A stretch of 64,000 bases of DNA from Bacteroidales bacterium (GCA_024710405.1 JANJUV010000015.1:1-64000); one strand, 5' to 3'; counted from the stretch's first letter, positions 16,363 through 25,472 are shown. Numbers and translations: made by a program. Notes: generated by a model from the sequence alone, not told the origin.

Positions 16363-18309
16363 GTGATCCCTCCTTACACTGTCGCCAGTATTCTCGAAGC
16401 CTCACGCATTGAAGAGGTTGTGAGCGACTTTGTGAATCTGAAACGCAGGGGCAGCAACCTGATTGGTCTTTGTCCGTTTCATCAGGAGAAAACACCTTCG
16501 TTTACTGTATCACCATCCAAAGGGATTTTCAAATGCTTTGGTTGTGGCAAAGCGGGCGATTCGGCCCGCTTCATTATGGAGCACGAGCACTATTCCTATC
16601 CCGAAGCACTTCGCTATCTGGCGGCAAAATATCAGATAGAAATCGAAGAGCGCGAACAAAGCCCCGAAGAACTTCAGGAGCAGAATGAGCGGGAGCGATT
16701 GTTTAACCTGAATTCGTTTGCGCGAGATTATTTCAGTAATTCTCTGTTCGAAACACAGGAGGGAAAAGCTATCGGACTGGGTTATCTCAAGGAACGCGAT
16801 TTCCGCGAAACGGTTGTCCGTAAGTTTCAGCTTGGTTTCAACCCCGACCACAAAGACGCTTTCAGCAATCACGCACGAAACCAGGGTTATTCTGCCGAAG
16901 CTCTCCTGAAAACAGGATTGTCGGTGGGCAGCGAAGATAAACTATATGACCGTTTTCAGGGAAGAGTAATTTTTCCCATTCATAACCTAACGGGAAAAGT
17001 TATAGGCTTCGGAGGAAGAATCCTCGTCTCTGACAAGACAAAAGCAAAATATCTGAATTCACCAGAGTCGGATATCTACAACAAAAGCAAATCGCTTTAC
17101 GGCCTTTATTTCGCCAAAACCGCTATCAGCCGCCTTGATCAATGCCTGCTTGTGGAAGGTTACACCGATGTGATCTCGATGCATCAGGCAGGTATCGAAA
17201 ATGTGGTCGCCAGTTCGGGTACTTCACTCACTACCGAGCAGATCAGGCTGATCAGACGCTATACAAACAACATAACCATTCTATACGATGGCGATAAGGC
17301 CGGTGTAAATGCTTCTCTCAGGGGCATCGACATGATCCTTGAGGAAGGGATGAATGTCCGCGTACTTTTGTTTCCCGAAGGGGACGACCCCGACTCATTC
17401 GTCAGAAAGCACCGTAGTTCTGAAGTTGAAGAGTTTATCCGTAAGGAATCAAAAGATTTCATTAGTTTTAAAACAGGCTTATTGCTCGAGGAAGCCGCCG
17501 GTGATCCCATCCGCAAGGCAGGTCTGATCAGGGAGATCGTCACCACCATTTCGCTGATTCCCGACCCCATATACCGTACGGTGTATGTGAAAGAGTGCAG
17601 CCGTATGCTCGAAGTGGCTGAGGCAACCCTGATGAACGAACTTAACAAACTGCTGCGCAGCAGGTTTCGCAAACAACTTAGTCCTGAAACACCTGTTTTG
17701 CCGCAGTCACAGCCTGACCTGCAACCGCAGGAAGTTGCTCCCGAGCAGGAAATCCCGACACTACATCAGGAACGCGAGCTGATCAGGCTGATGCTTATGT
17801 TTGGTAATCATGAGGTTATGGTTCCTACGGTGGATGAAGACGGCTTCCCGGCCATCTATCGCCTACCCTTGGCCCATTATATTCTGGATGACCTCAGAAA
17901 CGATCAGCTCACCTTTATGCATCCTACCAATGTTAAAATATTGGAAATCTATATCGAAGGTCACGATGAAGGTGTCGTTCCGCATGAACAGCATTTTGTC
18001 TCCAATCCCGAACCGGATGTGGCGTTGTTGTGCATCGATCTGATAACTGAGCGTTATCAGCTAAGTCAGAACTGGGAAAAACACAAGATTTTTGTCAAAA
18101 CTGCCACCGACGACCTGAAGCTTCTGGCCGATTCGGCCCTGATTCATTTTAAAAGAAAAATGGTGGACAGTAGCATGGCTGATTTGTTTCAGCAACTAAA
18201 AGAGGCGGTGGACCCGAATGATCAGCTGATAATACAAAAAAAGATCAAGGGGTTGAAAGTGATAGACATGAAACTCAGCCAAAAACCCGGTATCGTCATA
18301 TCTAAGTAG
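16363..18309 (+). CDS. dnaG: DNA primase
   Basis: 648 residues. It synthesises RNA primers for replication forks with DnaB helicase. The N-terminal zinc-binding domain has C37, H40, C58 and C61 (CPFHQEKTPS, KCFGCGKAG). The catalytic core with TOPRIM motifs (LLVEGYTDVISMHQAG, ILYDGDKAGVNAS) lies around 260-345. The C-terminal helicase-binding region follows a Pro/Gln-rich linker near 445-465. The start is GTG at 16363. A short inverted repeat (GGCTTGAG with CTCAAGTCC, about 18312-18338) follows the stop and may act as a weak terminator. Confidence 0.96.
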   Translation: MIPPYTVASILEASRIEEVVSDFVNLKRRGSNLIGLCPFHQEKTPSFTVSPSKGIFKCFGCGKAGDSARFIMEHEHYSYPEALRYLAAKYQIEIEEREQSPEELQEQNERERLFNLNSFARDYFSNSLFETQEGKAIGLGYLKERDFRETVVRKFQLGFNPDHKDAFSNHARNQGYSAEALLKTGLSVGSEDKLYDRFQGRVIFPIHNLTGKVIGFGGRILVSDKTKAKYLNSPESDIYNKSKSLYGLYFAKTAISRLDQCLLVEGYTDVISMHQAGIENVVASSGTSLTTEQIRLIRRYTNNITILYDGDKAGVNASLRGIDMILEEGMNVRVLLFPEGDDPDSFVRKHRSSEVEEFIRKESKDFISFKTGLLLEEAAGDPIRKAGLIREIVTTISLIPDPIYRTVYVKECSRMLEVAEATLMNELNKLLRSRFRKQLSPETPVLPQSQPDLQPQEVAPEQEIPTLHQERELIRLMLMFGNHEVMVPTVDEDGFPAIYRLPLAHYILDDLRNDQLTFMHPTNVKILEIYIEGHDEGVVPHEQHFVSNPEPDVALLCIDLITERYQLSQNWEKHKIFVKTATDDLKLLADSALIHFKRKMVDSSMADLFQQLKEAVDPNDQLIIQKKIKGLKVIDMKLSQKPGIVISK

Positions 18310-18380
18310 ATTTGGCTTGAGGGTTTTAAGGCTCAAGTCCTTTGGGCTATGGTTCACAAATAAGAATATCAATTGGGCAC

Positions 18381-18421
18381 AAAAACAAACCGGGAATCTA
18401 TTCTGTCGAATGGATTCCCGG
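18381..18421 (-). terminator. intrinsic terminator of the non-coding RNA
   Basis: On the minus strand CCGGGAATCCATTC pairs with the downstream arm as a nearly perfect 14-bp stem with a 4-base loop, followed by TTTGTTTTT. The plus-strand arms are 18390-18403 and 18408-18421. Confidence 0.88.
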
Positions 18422-18698
18422 CTCACATGCTGCCGTGCCGTAGCACTGCAACCTGTGTCAGGTTAAGTTCAGGCTGACTTTCAGGCATCTTCCGTAGAAG
18501 GTTTCTTACTCATCCGGTACTTCACCTCGGCATGGTTTCGCAACTTCTGCCTTCGAAGCTCCAGGCTGTTTCTGATGCTCCTCATTCCGGCGCCATCACC
18601 TTGCGGCTGCCACCGTCTGATTCGGAAACACATCAACGAACGCTTTTGCAAGTGCCCTTTTTGCGTTTCTTCATCCAGCCTGCCTTATCGTCACCTGC
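18384..18698 (-). ncRNA. candidate structured non-coding RNA, about 315 nt
   Basis: The 494-base gap between dnaG and the methyltransferase gene has no convincing protein frame. On the minus strand it has a full promoter (18704-18735), about 275 bases of balanced-composition sequence and a strong terminator. Short inverted pairs are visible inside, for example CCTTCTACGGAAGATG and AACCTGACACAGGTT (reading minus strand), as expected of a folded RNA. I looked for conserved marks of RNase P (GAGGAAAGTCC), tmRNA (tag and tRNA-like ends) and SRP RNA (GGAAGCAGC) and found none. A 13-codon frame starting MKKRKKGT lies near the 5' end. Identity unknown. Confidence 0.6.
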
Positions 18699-18703
18699 TG
18701 TAA

Positions 18704-18735
18704 CAAAAGTAAGCAAAACTGCACCCCTTTGTCAA
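18704..18735 (-). promoter_or_regulatory. promoter of the non-coding RNA
   Basis: On the minus strand TTGAC (18735-18731) is followed by TACTTTTG (18711-18704), a perfect -7 element. Nineteen bases separate TTGAC and the -7 box, 21 from TTG. This is one of the best promoters in the window. Confidence 0.8.
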
Positions 18736-18803
18736 GAAAAAAGGCCACTTTTGTATACACACGGTATCAACACAGGTTATGAACAATTGTTGATAAAGCA
18801 GAT

Positions 18804-19436
18804 TTATTTCTTTCTCACCAGCATCAACCCATCACGCAGCGGAAGCAAAACCTGTTCCACACGATCGTCTGTGGCAACTATAGTATTGAATTTTCTGATG
18901 GATTCTGTTTCCACATCAGCACAACTGCGATCAAGTACTTTCAGGCTCCACAAAACATTGTCGGCCAACAGAAACCCGCCAGGGCGAATTTTGTCGATTA
19001 TCTTTTCATAATACAATGAATAGTTCTCCTTGTCGGCATCCAGAAATACAAGGTCGAAAGTATCCTTTAAACCGATGATAATCTCTGATGCATTGCCATG
19101 AATTACCTGTATTTTCTGCTCCAGTCCGGCTTCCTGAAAGAGTTGGGTTAACGGCTCGATAAGTTCGGCATTCTGTTCAATAGTGATCAGGCAGCCGCCT
19201 GCTTTAAGCCCTCTCGCAAGCGAAACGGCACCATAACCTGTGAAAGTGCCTATTTCTAGAATCTTGTCGGGCCTGATCATCAGACTTATCATTTCGAGAA
19301 ACTTACCCAAAACATGACCCGAGATCATGCGCGGATAAAGGGTAGTAAGGTAAGTGCGCCTTTCCAACTCACGCAACAAAGGTGTGGCTGGCGTTGTATG
19401 TGCACTAATGTAGTGCTCAAGTTCAGGGGAGATCAT
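18804..19436 (-). CDS. SAM-dependent O-methyltransferase (methyltransferase_3 family)
   Basis: 210 residues, with the fold of catechol/caffeoyl-CoA O-methyltransferases. Motif I is ILEIGTFTGYGAVSLA. The acidic residue binding SAM lies in CLITIEQN, the metal/substrate motif is DLVFLDADKENY, and DNVLW follows. Bacterial relatives include TrmR, which methylates a wobble uridine in tRNA, so a tRNA substrate is as likely as a small molecule. It is the last gene of a four-gene leftward operon and overlaps its upstream neighbour by 4 bases. Confidence 0.85.
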   Translation of the reverse strand: MISPELEHYISAHTTPATPLLRELERRTYLTTLYPRMISGHVLGKFLEMISLMIRPDKILEIGTFTGYGAVSLARGLKAGGCLITIEQNAELIEPLTQLFQEAGLEQKIQVIHGNASEIIIGLKDTFDLVFLDADKENYSLYYEKIIDKIRPGGFLLADNVLWSLKVLDRSCADVETESIRKFNTIVATDDRVEQVLLPLRDGLMLVRKK

Positions 19437-19966
19437 TGAAACTCGCTGTAAAAACCTGTTTGTACGTCTTGAAGATTCTCAGGAACAACAATCCTGATAT
19501 TTTTTGTCTCAAAGGGTATTTCTTTCCGGTTTATTTCCAGCAAACCCGGGTAAAGCACAATGAAACCGATTTCATCCTTGCCGACACTTTCAAAATACAT
19601 GTCGATCAAAGTCTTTCCGTTAGGCGCGGTGTTGCTGAAAAACAGAGGCTGCTCGGCATAAAGAAACATTCCTTGTCTGTCGCGGAGTGCCACATGCATC
19701 CAGCAATGGTTAAGCTGCTCTGATGTATTGTTTTGCAGTTCAAACACAATCCGGGTGCTTTGCATATATTGACTGAAATTCTTAATCGACAGGGTGTAAG
19801 GACTGTCAAGCGGGCGATATTCAGTTTCGATTGTCGGCTGAAAGTACCAGGTTGTGTCCGCGGTTGAATCGGATTGCGCTTTGGAAACAGGCAAAACCTG
19901 AGCCTGAAGTGTATTCAGCATATGTGCGGACAAAGTGAAACAAATCAACAGTAGGAGATTTCTCAT
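19433..19966 (-). CDS. exported protein of unknown function (177 aa)
   Basis: A signal peptide (MRNLLLLICFTLSAHMLNTLQAQ) is followed by a beta-rich mature part. The central piece (TRIVFELQNNTSEQLNHCWMHVAL) reads like an immunoglobulin-like sandwich. No catalytic motif. It overlaps the methyltransferase gene by 4 bases and follows the M16 peptidase gene by 38 bases. Conserved association would be needed to assign a role. Confidence 0.6.
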   Translation of the reverse strand: MRNLLLLICFTLSAHMLNTLQAQVLPVSKAQSDSTADTTWYFQPTIETEYRPLDSPYTLSIKNFSQYMQSTRIVFELQNNTSEQLNHCWMHVALRDRQGMFLYAEQPLFFSNTAPNGKTLIDMYFESVGKDEIGFIVLYPGLLEINRKEIPFETKNIRIVVPENLQDVQTGFYSEFQ

Positions 19967-20004
19967 GCGCCAAAAATATAACTTGTTGCATTACCTCGAT
20001 TTGT

Positions 20005-21240
20005 TTAATTGTTTTTTTCTGAGGCAAAGGTCAGGCTGCATAAACGTGAAGGGTCAAAAACAACGGCAGCAGCTTCCTGCAGATCATCGGGGCTGATGCG
20101 GTTGATTTTTTCAATGAGCAGAGCCATATCATCAACTGTTTCTGAGGTCAGGTGGGCGCGGGCAATGGCAAGGGCTTCCGACATGCCTGATTCAAAACTG
20201 ATGGCAAGCTGTCCGGTAAGCTGTTTTTTGGCTCTTTCCAACTGGATACCGCTCAGGGGTTGACGGATGAGTTTCATTAACTCTTTCATGGTCAAGTCCC
20301 GGGTTTTGTTGAGCGAGCGGGGGTCGGTGCCGAAATAAACCACAAAAATGCCGGTGTCTGAATATGATGTATAATGGGATTCGATCGAATAGCAAAAGCC
20401 GAACTTCTCACGAATATTGAGGTTCAGTTTCGAATTCAATCCGGGTCCTCCAAGAATATTGTTGAGCAGAATCATGGCATGCCTGAGCGGGTGTTTCTGA
20501 TGAAATGCTGTGTTTCCTATGGTGCAGTGACTTAGGTAACCTTTTTTTAAAACATGTTCATGAAGCGGTTTGTATGCATGAAAGCTTGCTCTTATGGCAG
20601 TCTTTTTTGTGCTTTTGATCTTTCCGAAGAAACTCTCGGCCGAAGTAATGAATTTTTTGAAGCTTACAGGTCCTACAAGACTGATCACCATTTCAGATGT
20701 GCTGTAGTTCCGGCTGATGAACCTGAAAATTTCTTTTCTGTTCATTTGGCTAAGATGTTCGGGTGTTCCCAGGATATTTCGTCCGATGGGATGGCCGCGA
20801 AAAACAAGGTTTTCAAACTCATCGAAGATTTCATCTGAAGGATTGTCGCGGTAAGAATTTATTTCGTCGAGGATAACCGCTTTTTCCTTTTCAATTTCAT
20901 TGGCCGGAAAAGTCGAGTTAAAAGCCAGATCAGAGAACAGCTCAAGCACTCTGTTCAGGTGCTGGGGTAAAAATGAGGCGTGAATACAGGTTTCTTCCTT
21001 GGTAGTGTATGCGTTAAGGTCGCCTCCCACATGTTCGAGGCGGTTTAGGATATGATACGATTTTCTTTTGGCTGTGCCTTTAAAGATCATGTGTTCAATC
21101 AGGTGTGCCAGGCCATTTTCGTGCTCCAGTTCATCACGCGAACCAGTGTTTACCATGAATGCGCAGTGTGCAACAAGGTTATTTGATTGCCTGCTTATCA
21201 GTCTTATTCCATTCGACAGGCGGTAGTAATTGTAGGACAT
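20005..21240 (-). CDS. M16-family zinc peptidase (pitrilysin/MPP type)
   Basis: 411 residues. The inverted zinc motif HxxEH is HLIEH in GLAHLIEHMIFKGT near residue 45. The distal glutamate lies about 75 residues later in EIEKEKAVILDEI. A second, catalytically inactive M16 domain forms the C-terminal half. There is no signal peptide, so it probably works in the cytoplasm on peptides or small proteins. It is embedded in an operon with two exported proteins and a methyltransferase. Confidence 0.9.
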   Translation of the reverse strand: MSYNYYRLSNGIRLISRQSNNLVAHCAFMVNTGSRDELEHENGLAHLIEHMIFKGTAKRKSYHILNRLEHVGGDLNAYTTKEETCIHASFLPQHLNRVLELFSDLAFNSTFPANEIEKEKAVILDEINSYRDNPSDEIFDEFENLVFRGHPIGRNILGTPEHLSQMNRKEIFRFISRNYSTSEMVISLVGPVSFKKFITSAESFFGKIKSTKKTAIRASFHAYKPLHEHVLKKGYLSHCTIGNTAFHQKHPLRHAMILLNNILGGPGLNSKLNLNIREKFGFCYSIESHYTSYSDTGIFVVYFGTDPRSLNKTRDLTMKELMKLIRQPLSGIQLERAKKQLTGQLAISFESGMSEALAIARAHLTSETVDDMALLIEKINRISPDDLQEAAAVVFDPSRLCSLTFASEKNN

Positions 21241-21256
21241 CTGTGTGTTTGGGTGG

Positions 21257-21799
21257 TTATTTCATGGAGGCAGGATAACGCTTGTCCGTGTAAATCCAAT
21301 ACAACGGCTGCCAGCGTTCAATGCCCTGAGAATCAAATCTGCGTGCCACAGGTGCAATTCCCAGTACTTTTTTTGTGATCTGCATGGATTTGGGGTCGTA
21401 ATACCATTCTTCTAAAAACCGGATGCGAAGCACGTCCGCTTCTTCTATATGATGTACCACCAGGGTATCGTAATACTCATAAGGAGCCTCCTGATGCTGC
21501 AGGCGGTATAGCATCGTATCATGCAAAATATAGCCAACCTGTTTGGGATCCAACGGATTGTTAAAATAATCATGGGTTTGAACCTCGCCTTTCAGTGCTT
21601 TTTCAATCAGGTTTCTGACCAATTTTTCCCTGGCTGGTCCCTCGAGGTTTTGAATCCACCAATCGTAATCGGGCGAAGGACTCTTTATGGTTACATCATA
21701 CTGAATCCGTTCGGTGATCAACTGCGGTTTCTCGCCGCATGACACCATCAGCATGCCTGCGGCCAACAGCAAAAATAATCGGGCCATCATTGTTTTCAT
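21257..21799 (-). CDS. lipoprotein, possibly GldN-related
   Basis: I choose the ATG at 21799 (180 residues), because the 11 extra residues of a longer frame lack signal-peptide character. The N-terminus is a lipoprotein signal (RLFLLLAAGMLMVSC, then GEKP). The C-terminal segment EEWYYDPKSMQITKKVLGIAP is reminiscent of the GldN/PorN family of the type IX secretion system, but the protein is shorter and this link is weak. It is the first gene of the leftward operon and lies 16 bases before the M16 gene. Confidence 0.6.
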   Translation of the reverse strand: MKTMMARLFLLLAAGMLMVSCGEKPQLITERIQYDVTIKSPSPDYDWWIQNLEGPAREKLVRNLIEKALKGEVQTHDYFNNPLDPKQVGYILHDTMLYRLQHQEAPYEYYDTLVVHHIEEADVLRIRFLEEWYYDPKSMQITKKVLGIAPVARRFDSQGIERWQPLYWIYTDKRYPASMK

Positions 21800-21856
21800 G
21801 GTATGTAAATATGGCACAAAACTATAAAACAATCAGGGATATTGCTGCACTTTCGA

Positions 21857-21864
21857 TAACTTTG
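21857..21864 (+). promoter_or_regulatory. -7 element directly before the D-threonine-aldolase-like gene
   Basis: TAACTTTG, a perfect TAnnTTTG, ends 6 bases before the ATG at 21871. The transcript would therefore begin at or within a few bases of the start codon, giving a leaderless mRNA. Confidence 0.6.
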
Positions 21865-21870
21865 CGCCTG

Positions 21871-22977
21871 ATGGCGAACTTTTGCAAAACAATCGAAAAG
21901 ATAAGCAACACAACCCTGTTGCTTGATGAAGAACGCTGCAGGGCAAATATCCGCTTAATGGTGCAACGGGCTGAAGTTGCAGGCGTGCTGTTCAGGCCAC
22001 ATTTCAAAACACATCAGTCGGGTCTGGTGGGCGAGTGGTTCAGGGATGAAGGGGTCAGTTGTATCTCAGTTTCATCCCTCAGGATGGCAGCCTATTTCGC
22101 TGAATATGGCTGGGACGACATCACAATTGCTTTTCCGGTCAACATTCGCGAGCTGGACGCCATTAAAAAGCTCACGATGCGCATCAGGCTTAATCTGCTG
22201 GTCGAATCACAAGAAGTTGTAAATCAACTTGATCGCGAAGGTATCGAATCCGGTATTTTCATCAAAATCGATACAGGAGCAGGCCGCACAGGTATTCCTG
22301 TCGGGCAGCATGATGAAATCTGCCGTCTTGCCGAAACGATTAACAAAACCCAAACACTTAAACTGCAAGGCCTGCTTGCACATGGTGGAAACACCTATTG
22401 GGCAAAAGGAGCTGAAGCAATCAGAAAGATCGCTGCTGATGCTGCGCTTTCAATGGACATGGCAAGGAAAAGAATCGGCAATGAATTACTGATCCTTAGT
22501 TGGGGTGATACACCTTCGTGCTCGATGATGAATGACAATCCGGGATTTGATGAATGGCGGCCGGGCAACTTTGTGTTTTATGATGTGATGCAGTACCACA
22601 TTGGCTCGTGCATGCTGAGTGATATTGCTGTGGCACTTGCATGTCCGGTGGTGGCTGTGCACCACTCACGAAGGCAGGCAGTGATTCATGGAGGTGCTGT
22701 GCATCTATCAAAAGACTGTATCAGGGCCGAAAATGATTTTGAACTTTTTGGTTATGTTGTTGAATTCACCGATTCGGGCTGGGGAAGTCCCGTGCCTGGG
22801 GCATGGCTTGGGTCGGTTTCGCAGGAACATGGAATAGTAAACCTTCCGGAAGATATGTGTCTTAGGCTGAAACCCGGTCAGTTGATCGGAATTCTTCCCG
22901 TTCATTCTTGCCTGACAGTTGATGCAATGAAAGAGATGACCACCCTGAACGGCTATCCTGTTCATTGTTTGAAATAG
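21871..22977 (+). CDS. D-threonine aldolase / DSD1-type PLP enzyme
   Basis: 368 residues from the ATG at 21871. It belongs to the alanine-racemase-fold PLP enzymes that cleave D-3-hydroxy amino acids. The PLP lysine is in RPHFKTH near residue 50. GIFIKIDTGAGRTGI and LLAHGGNTY follow, and the metal-binding His-Cys pair near the C-terminus is visible in LPVHSCLTVDA. Possible substrates are D-threonine or D-3-hydroxyaspartate. A longer frame starts at 21739 but overlaps the divergent lipoprotein gene and its promoter region, so it is rejected. Confidence 0.85.
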   Translation: MANFCKTIEKISNTTLLLDEERCRANIRLMVQRAEVAGVLFRPHFKTHQSGLVGEWFRDEGVSCISVSSLRMAAYFAEYGWDDITIAFPVNIRELDAIKKLTMRIRLNLLVESQEVVNQLDREGIESGIFIKIDTGAGRTGIPVGQHDEICRLAETINKTQTLKLQGLLAHGGNTYWAKGAEAIRKIAADAALSMDMARKRIGNELLILSWGDTPSCSMMNDNPGFDEWRPGNFVFYDVMQYHIGSCMLSDIAVALACPVVAVHHSRRQAVIHGGAVHLSKDCIRAENDFELFGYVVEFTDSGWGSPVPGAWLGSVSQEHGIVNLPEDMCLRLKPGQLIGILPVHSCLTVDAMKEMTTLNGYPVHCLK

Positions 22978-23113
22978 GCGAGGAGTTGAGTGAGCTGTTG
23001 GCCTTCGGGCATTGTCGGTTATTCCCAATTAATCATTAATCTGATTCAGTCAGCGAATTCATGTGTAAACAATTCATTACCTTTGTGAAATATTTAACAA
23101 TAAGACTATATCT

Positions 23114-24955
23114 ATGAATCTTAATGATAAAATATTGTTTATCAATAATATAGAATTATTCAAAGGATTAAATGCGGCAGAAATAGAATTGATTGCTGCT
23201 GAAGCACAGCTGAGGATCATCAGGCAGGGTGAACATTTATTCAGGGAGAATGAAGCACGGCGTGAGATTTTTCTGATCGCTGATGGAAAGGTGGAACTGT
23301 ATAAAACCTCTGCTTTTGGTGATGAACAAAGAATAACCTTCTTTGGAAGGTTTGATTTTCTGGGCGAAGGATCTCTGATGGAGGACTCTCCCCATTCCAC
23401 TTCGGCCAGAGCTGCGGAAGACAGCACTATCCTTTCCCTGAACAAAGAGCTTTTCAGGGCTTCGGGATCTATTGCGCTTGTTATTTTGTCTAATATCACC
23501 AAGGTGGTTTCGCGCCGAATGCGCTATGCCAACGCAAAAGCCATGAACCTTACTGCACAGTACGAGTCGGGCAAAACAAGGCTTGAACATGACCTGTTGG
23601 GTGACAGGGAGGTGCCTTACGAGTATTATTATGGTATTCAGACCCTCAGGGCGCTGGAGAATTTCAATATCAGCGGAATTACACTGAGTTTTTTCCCGGA
23701 TTTCATTAATGCGCTGGCAATGGTGAAGATGGCTGCGGCAAAAGCCAATCACGAACTGGGCCAACTGCCCGACAACCTCACCGATGCTATTGTTAAAGCA
23801 TGTCAGGAAATCATCGACAACCGGTTTCATTCGCATTTTGTGGTGGATATGATACAGGGCGGCGCCGGAACTTCCACGAATATGAATGCGAACGAAGTGA
23901 TTGCTAACCGGGCACTGGAGATACTCGGACACGAAAGAGGCGAATATGCTTATTGTCACCCGAATAATCACGTAAATCTTTCACAGTCAACAAACGATGC
24001 TTATCCGACAGCCATCAAGATCGCCCTGATCAAAGCCAACGAAAAGCTGGTGAATGTGTTGCAGGAACTTATTCAATCCTTGCACAAGAAAGGAAAAGAG
24101 TTTTCCCACATAATCAAAATGGGCCGCACTCAGTTGCAGGATGCAGTGCCGATGACGCTGGGCCAGACCTTTGAAGCTTTTGCGGTTACCCTTGAAGAGG
24201 AGGTGCAGCAACTGAACCGCACTGCGGCTTTATTTGCTGAGGTAAACATGGGTGGAACGGCCATTGGCACGGGCATCAATGCCGATCCCAAATACAGCGA
24301 TAAAGTGATTCCTTATCTTCGGATGATTACGGGTATGGATATCAGACTGGCGCGCAACCTGGTTGAAGCTACACAGGATACAGGCGATTTTGTTTCATAT
24401 TCGGGTTCGCTCAAGAGGCTTGCCGTGAAGCTTTCTAAAATGTCGAACGACCTGAGGCTATTGTCTTCCGGCCCAAGAGCAGGATTCAACGAAATCAATC
24501 TGCCGCCCATGCAGCCGGGTTCTACCATTATGCCCGGAAAGGTTAATCCCGTTATTCCGGAGGTGGTCAACCAGATAGCGTTTAAGGTTATCGGAAACGA
24601 TCTCACAGTAGCTTTGGCCGCGGAAGCCGGACAACTCGAACTCAATGTCATGGAACCTGTGATCGTGCAAAGCCTGTTCGAATCAATGGAGATGCTTAAG
24701 AACGGCATGAAAGTGCTAAAGAACAGGTGTGTCACCGGTATTACTGCCAATGAGGAACACTGCCGCGGGATGGTGCAGCGTTCCATTGGGCTGGTCACTG
24801 CACTGAATCCGTTTATCGGTTATGATGCATCCACACAGATCGCTAAAGAGGCTCTGGAAACAGGACGAAGCGTTTACGAATTGGTTCTCGAAAAAGAACT
24901 GCTTACCCGTGAACAGCTCGACAGGATACTCGATCCTCGAAACATGATTAATTAG
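23114..24955 (+). CDS. aspA: aspartate ammonia-lyase with N-terminal cyclic-nucleotide-binding domain
   Basis: 613 residues, about 140 more than a usual aspartase. Residues 1 to about 135 form a CRP/FNR-type effector domain (LFKGLNAAEIELIA, IRQGEHLFREN, LGEGSLMEDSPHSTSARA). No DNA-binding helix-turn-helix follows it. A linker leads into a full lyase (DREVPYEYYYGIQTLRA, GTSTNMNANEV, NLSQSTNDAYPTA) with the signature GSTIMPGKVNP. It converts aspartate to fumarate and ammonia. The fusion suggests allosteric control of aspartase by a nucleotide. A TACCTTTG promoter element is at 23078-23085. The nitroreductase gene follows after 7 bases. Confidence 0.92.
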   Translation: MNLNDKILFINNIELFKGLNAAEIELIAAEAQLRIIRQGEHLFRENEARREIFLIADGKVELYKTSAFGDEQRITFFGRFDFLGEGSLMEDSPHSTSARAAEDSTILSLNKELFRASGSIALVILSNITKVVSRRMRYANAKAMNLTAQYESGKTRLEHDLLGDREVPYEYYYGIQTLRALENFNISGITLSFFPDFINALAMVKMAAAKANHELGQLPDNLTDAIVKACQEIIDNRFHSHFVVDMIQGGAGTSTNMNANEVIANRALEILGHERGEYAYCHPNNHVNLSQSTNDAYPTAIKIALIKANEKLVNVLQELIQSLHKKGKEFSHIIKMGRTQLQDAVPMTLGQTFEAFAVTLEEEVQQLNRTAALFAEVNMGGTAIGTGINADPKYSDKVIPYLRMITGMDIRLARNLVEATQDTGDFVSYSGSLKRLAVKLSKMSNDLRLLSSGPRAGFNEINLPPMQPGSTIMPGKVNPVIPEVVNQIAFKVIGNDLTVALAAEAGQLELNVMEPVIVQSLFESMEMLKNGMKVLKNRCVTGITANEEHCRGMVQRSIGLVTALNPFIGYDASTQIAKEALETGRSVYELVLEKELLTREQLDRILDPRNMIN

Positions 24956-24962
24956 GTATTCA

Positions 24963-25472
24963 ATGGAACAACTTGAGCTTATTTTCCGGCGCAGAAGCAT
25001 TCGCCGTTATACTGCAGCAATGCCTGATAAGCATACAATTAAACTATTATTGAAAGCAGGCATGGCAGCACCTTCGGCAAACAATATCAGGCCATGGCAC
25101 TTTTACGTATTGCGCAATCGCGAACGCATCAATGCATTGCGTGAATTTCACCCGCATGCCAGTATGACGGCTCAATCACCACTGGTGGTTGTGATATGCG
25201 GCGATCTGCAGCGGCAACCACATCCGGGTTATATTGTTCAGGATTGTTCGGCAGCAACACAGAATATCTTGCTTGCCGCAACTGCACTGGGTCTGGGTGG
25301 AGTCTGGCTGGGGCTTTATCCCCGCGAAGCGCGTATGGAAGGCATCAGTAAATTGCTTAATCTTCCTGAACATATGATGCCGGTGAGCATGGTGGCTTTG
25401 GGTTTTCCCGATGAAAATAAACCACCACATGATGAATGGTATCCCGCACAGGTTCATGAGGAAGGTTTTTAA
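24963..25472 (+). CDS. nitroreductase-family flavoprotein
   Basis: 169 residues, the short form of the FMN-dependent nitroreductase family. Family marks: RRRSIRRYT at the N-terminus (FMN phosphate binding), MAAPSANNIRPWHFY, and ATALGLGGVWLGLYP in the second half. It reduces quinones, nitro compounds or flavins using NAD(P)H; the natural substrate cannot be told. It is co-transcribed with aspA (7-base gap) and converges with the next gene, ending 11 bases from it. Confidence 0.88.
   Translation: MEQLELIFRRRSIRRYTAAMPDKHTIKLLLKAGMAAPSANNIRPWHFYVLRNRERINALREFHPHASMTAQSPLVVVICGDLQRQPHPGYIVQDCSAATQNILLAATALGLGGVWLGLYPREARMEGISKLLNLPEHMMPVSMVALGFPDENKPPHDEWYPAQVHEEGF

Noticed and set aside
18532-19011. 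Reading frame of 159 codons in the dnaG-methyltransferase gap
   Set aside because: It runs into the methyltransferase gene on the other strand, has no conserved features, and overlaps the candidate RNA's promoter.
21739-21870. Longer N-terminus of the D-threonine-aldolase-like gene
   Set aside because: It would overlap the divergent lipoprotein gene and include the TAACTTTG promoter element; the conserved region starts after 21871.
23237-23971. Long reading frame (244 codons) opposite the aspartase fusion gene
   Set aside because: It lies wholly inside a gene with a clear lyase signature and has no promoter or domain of its own.
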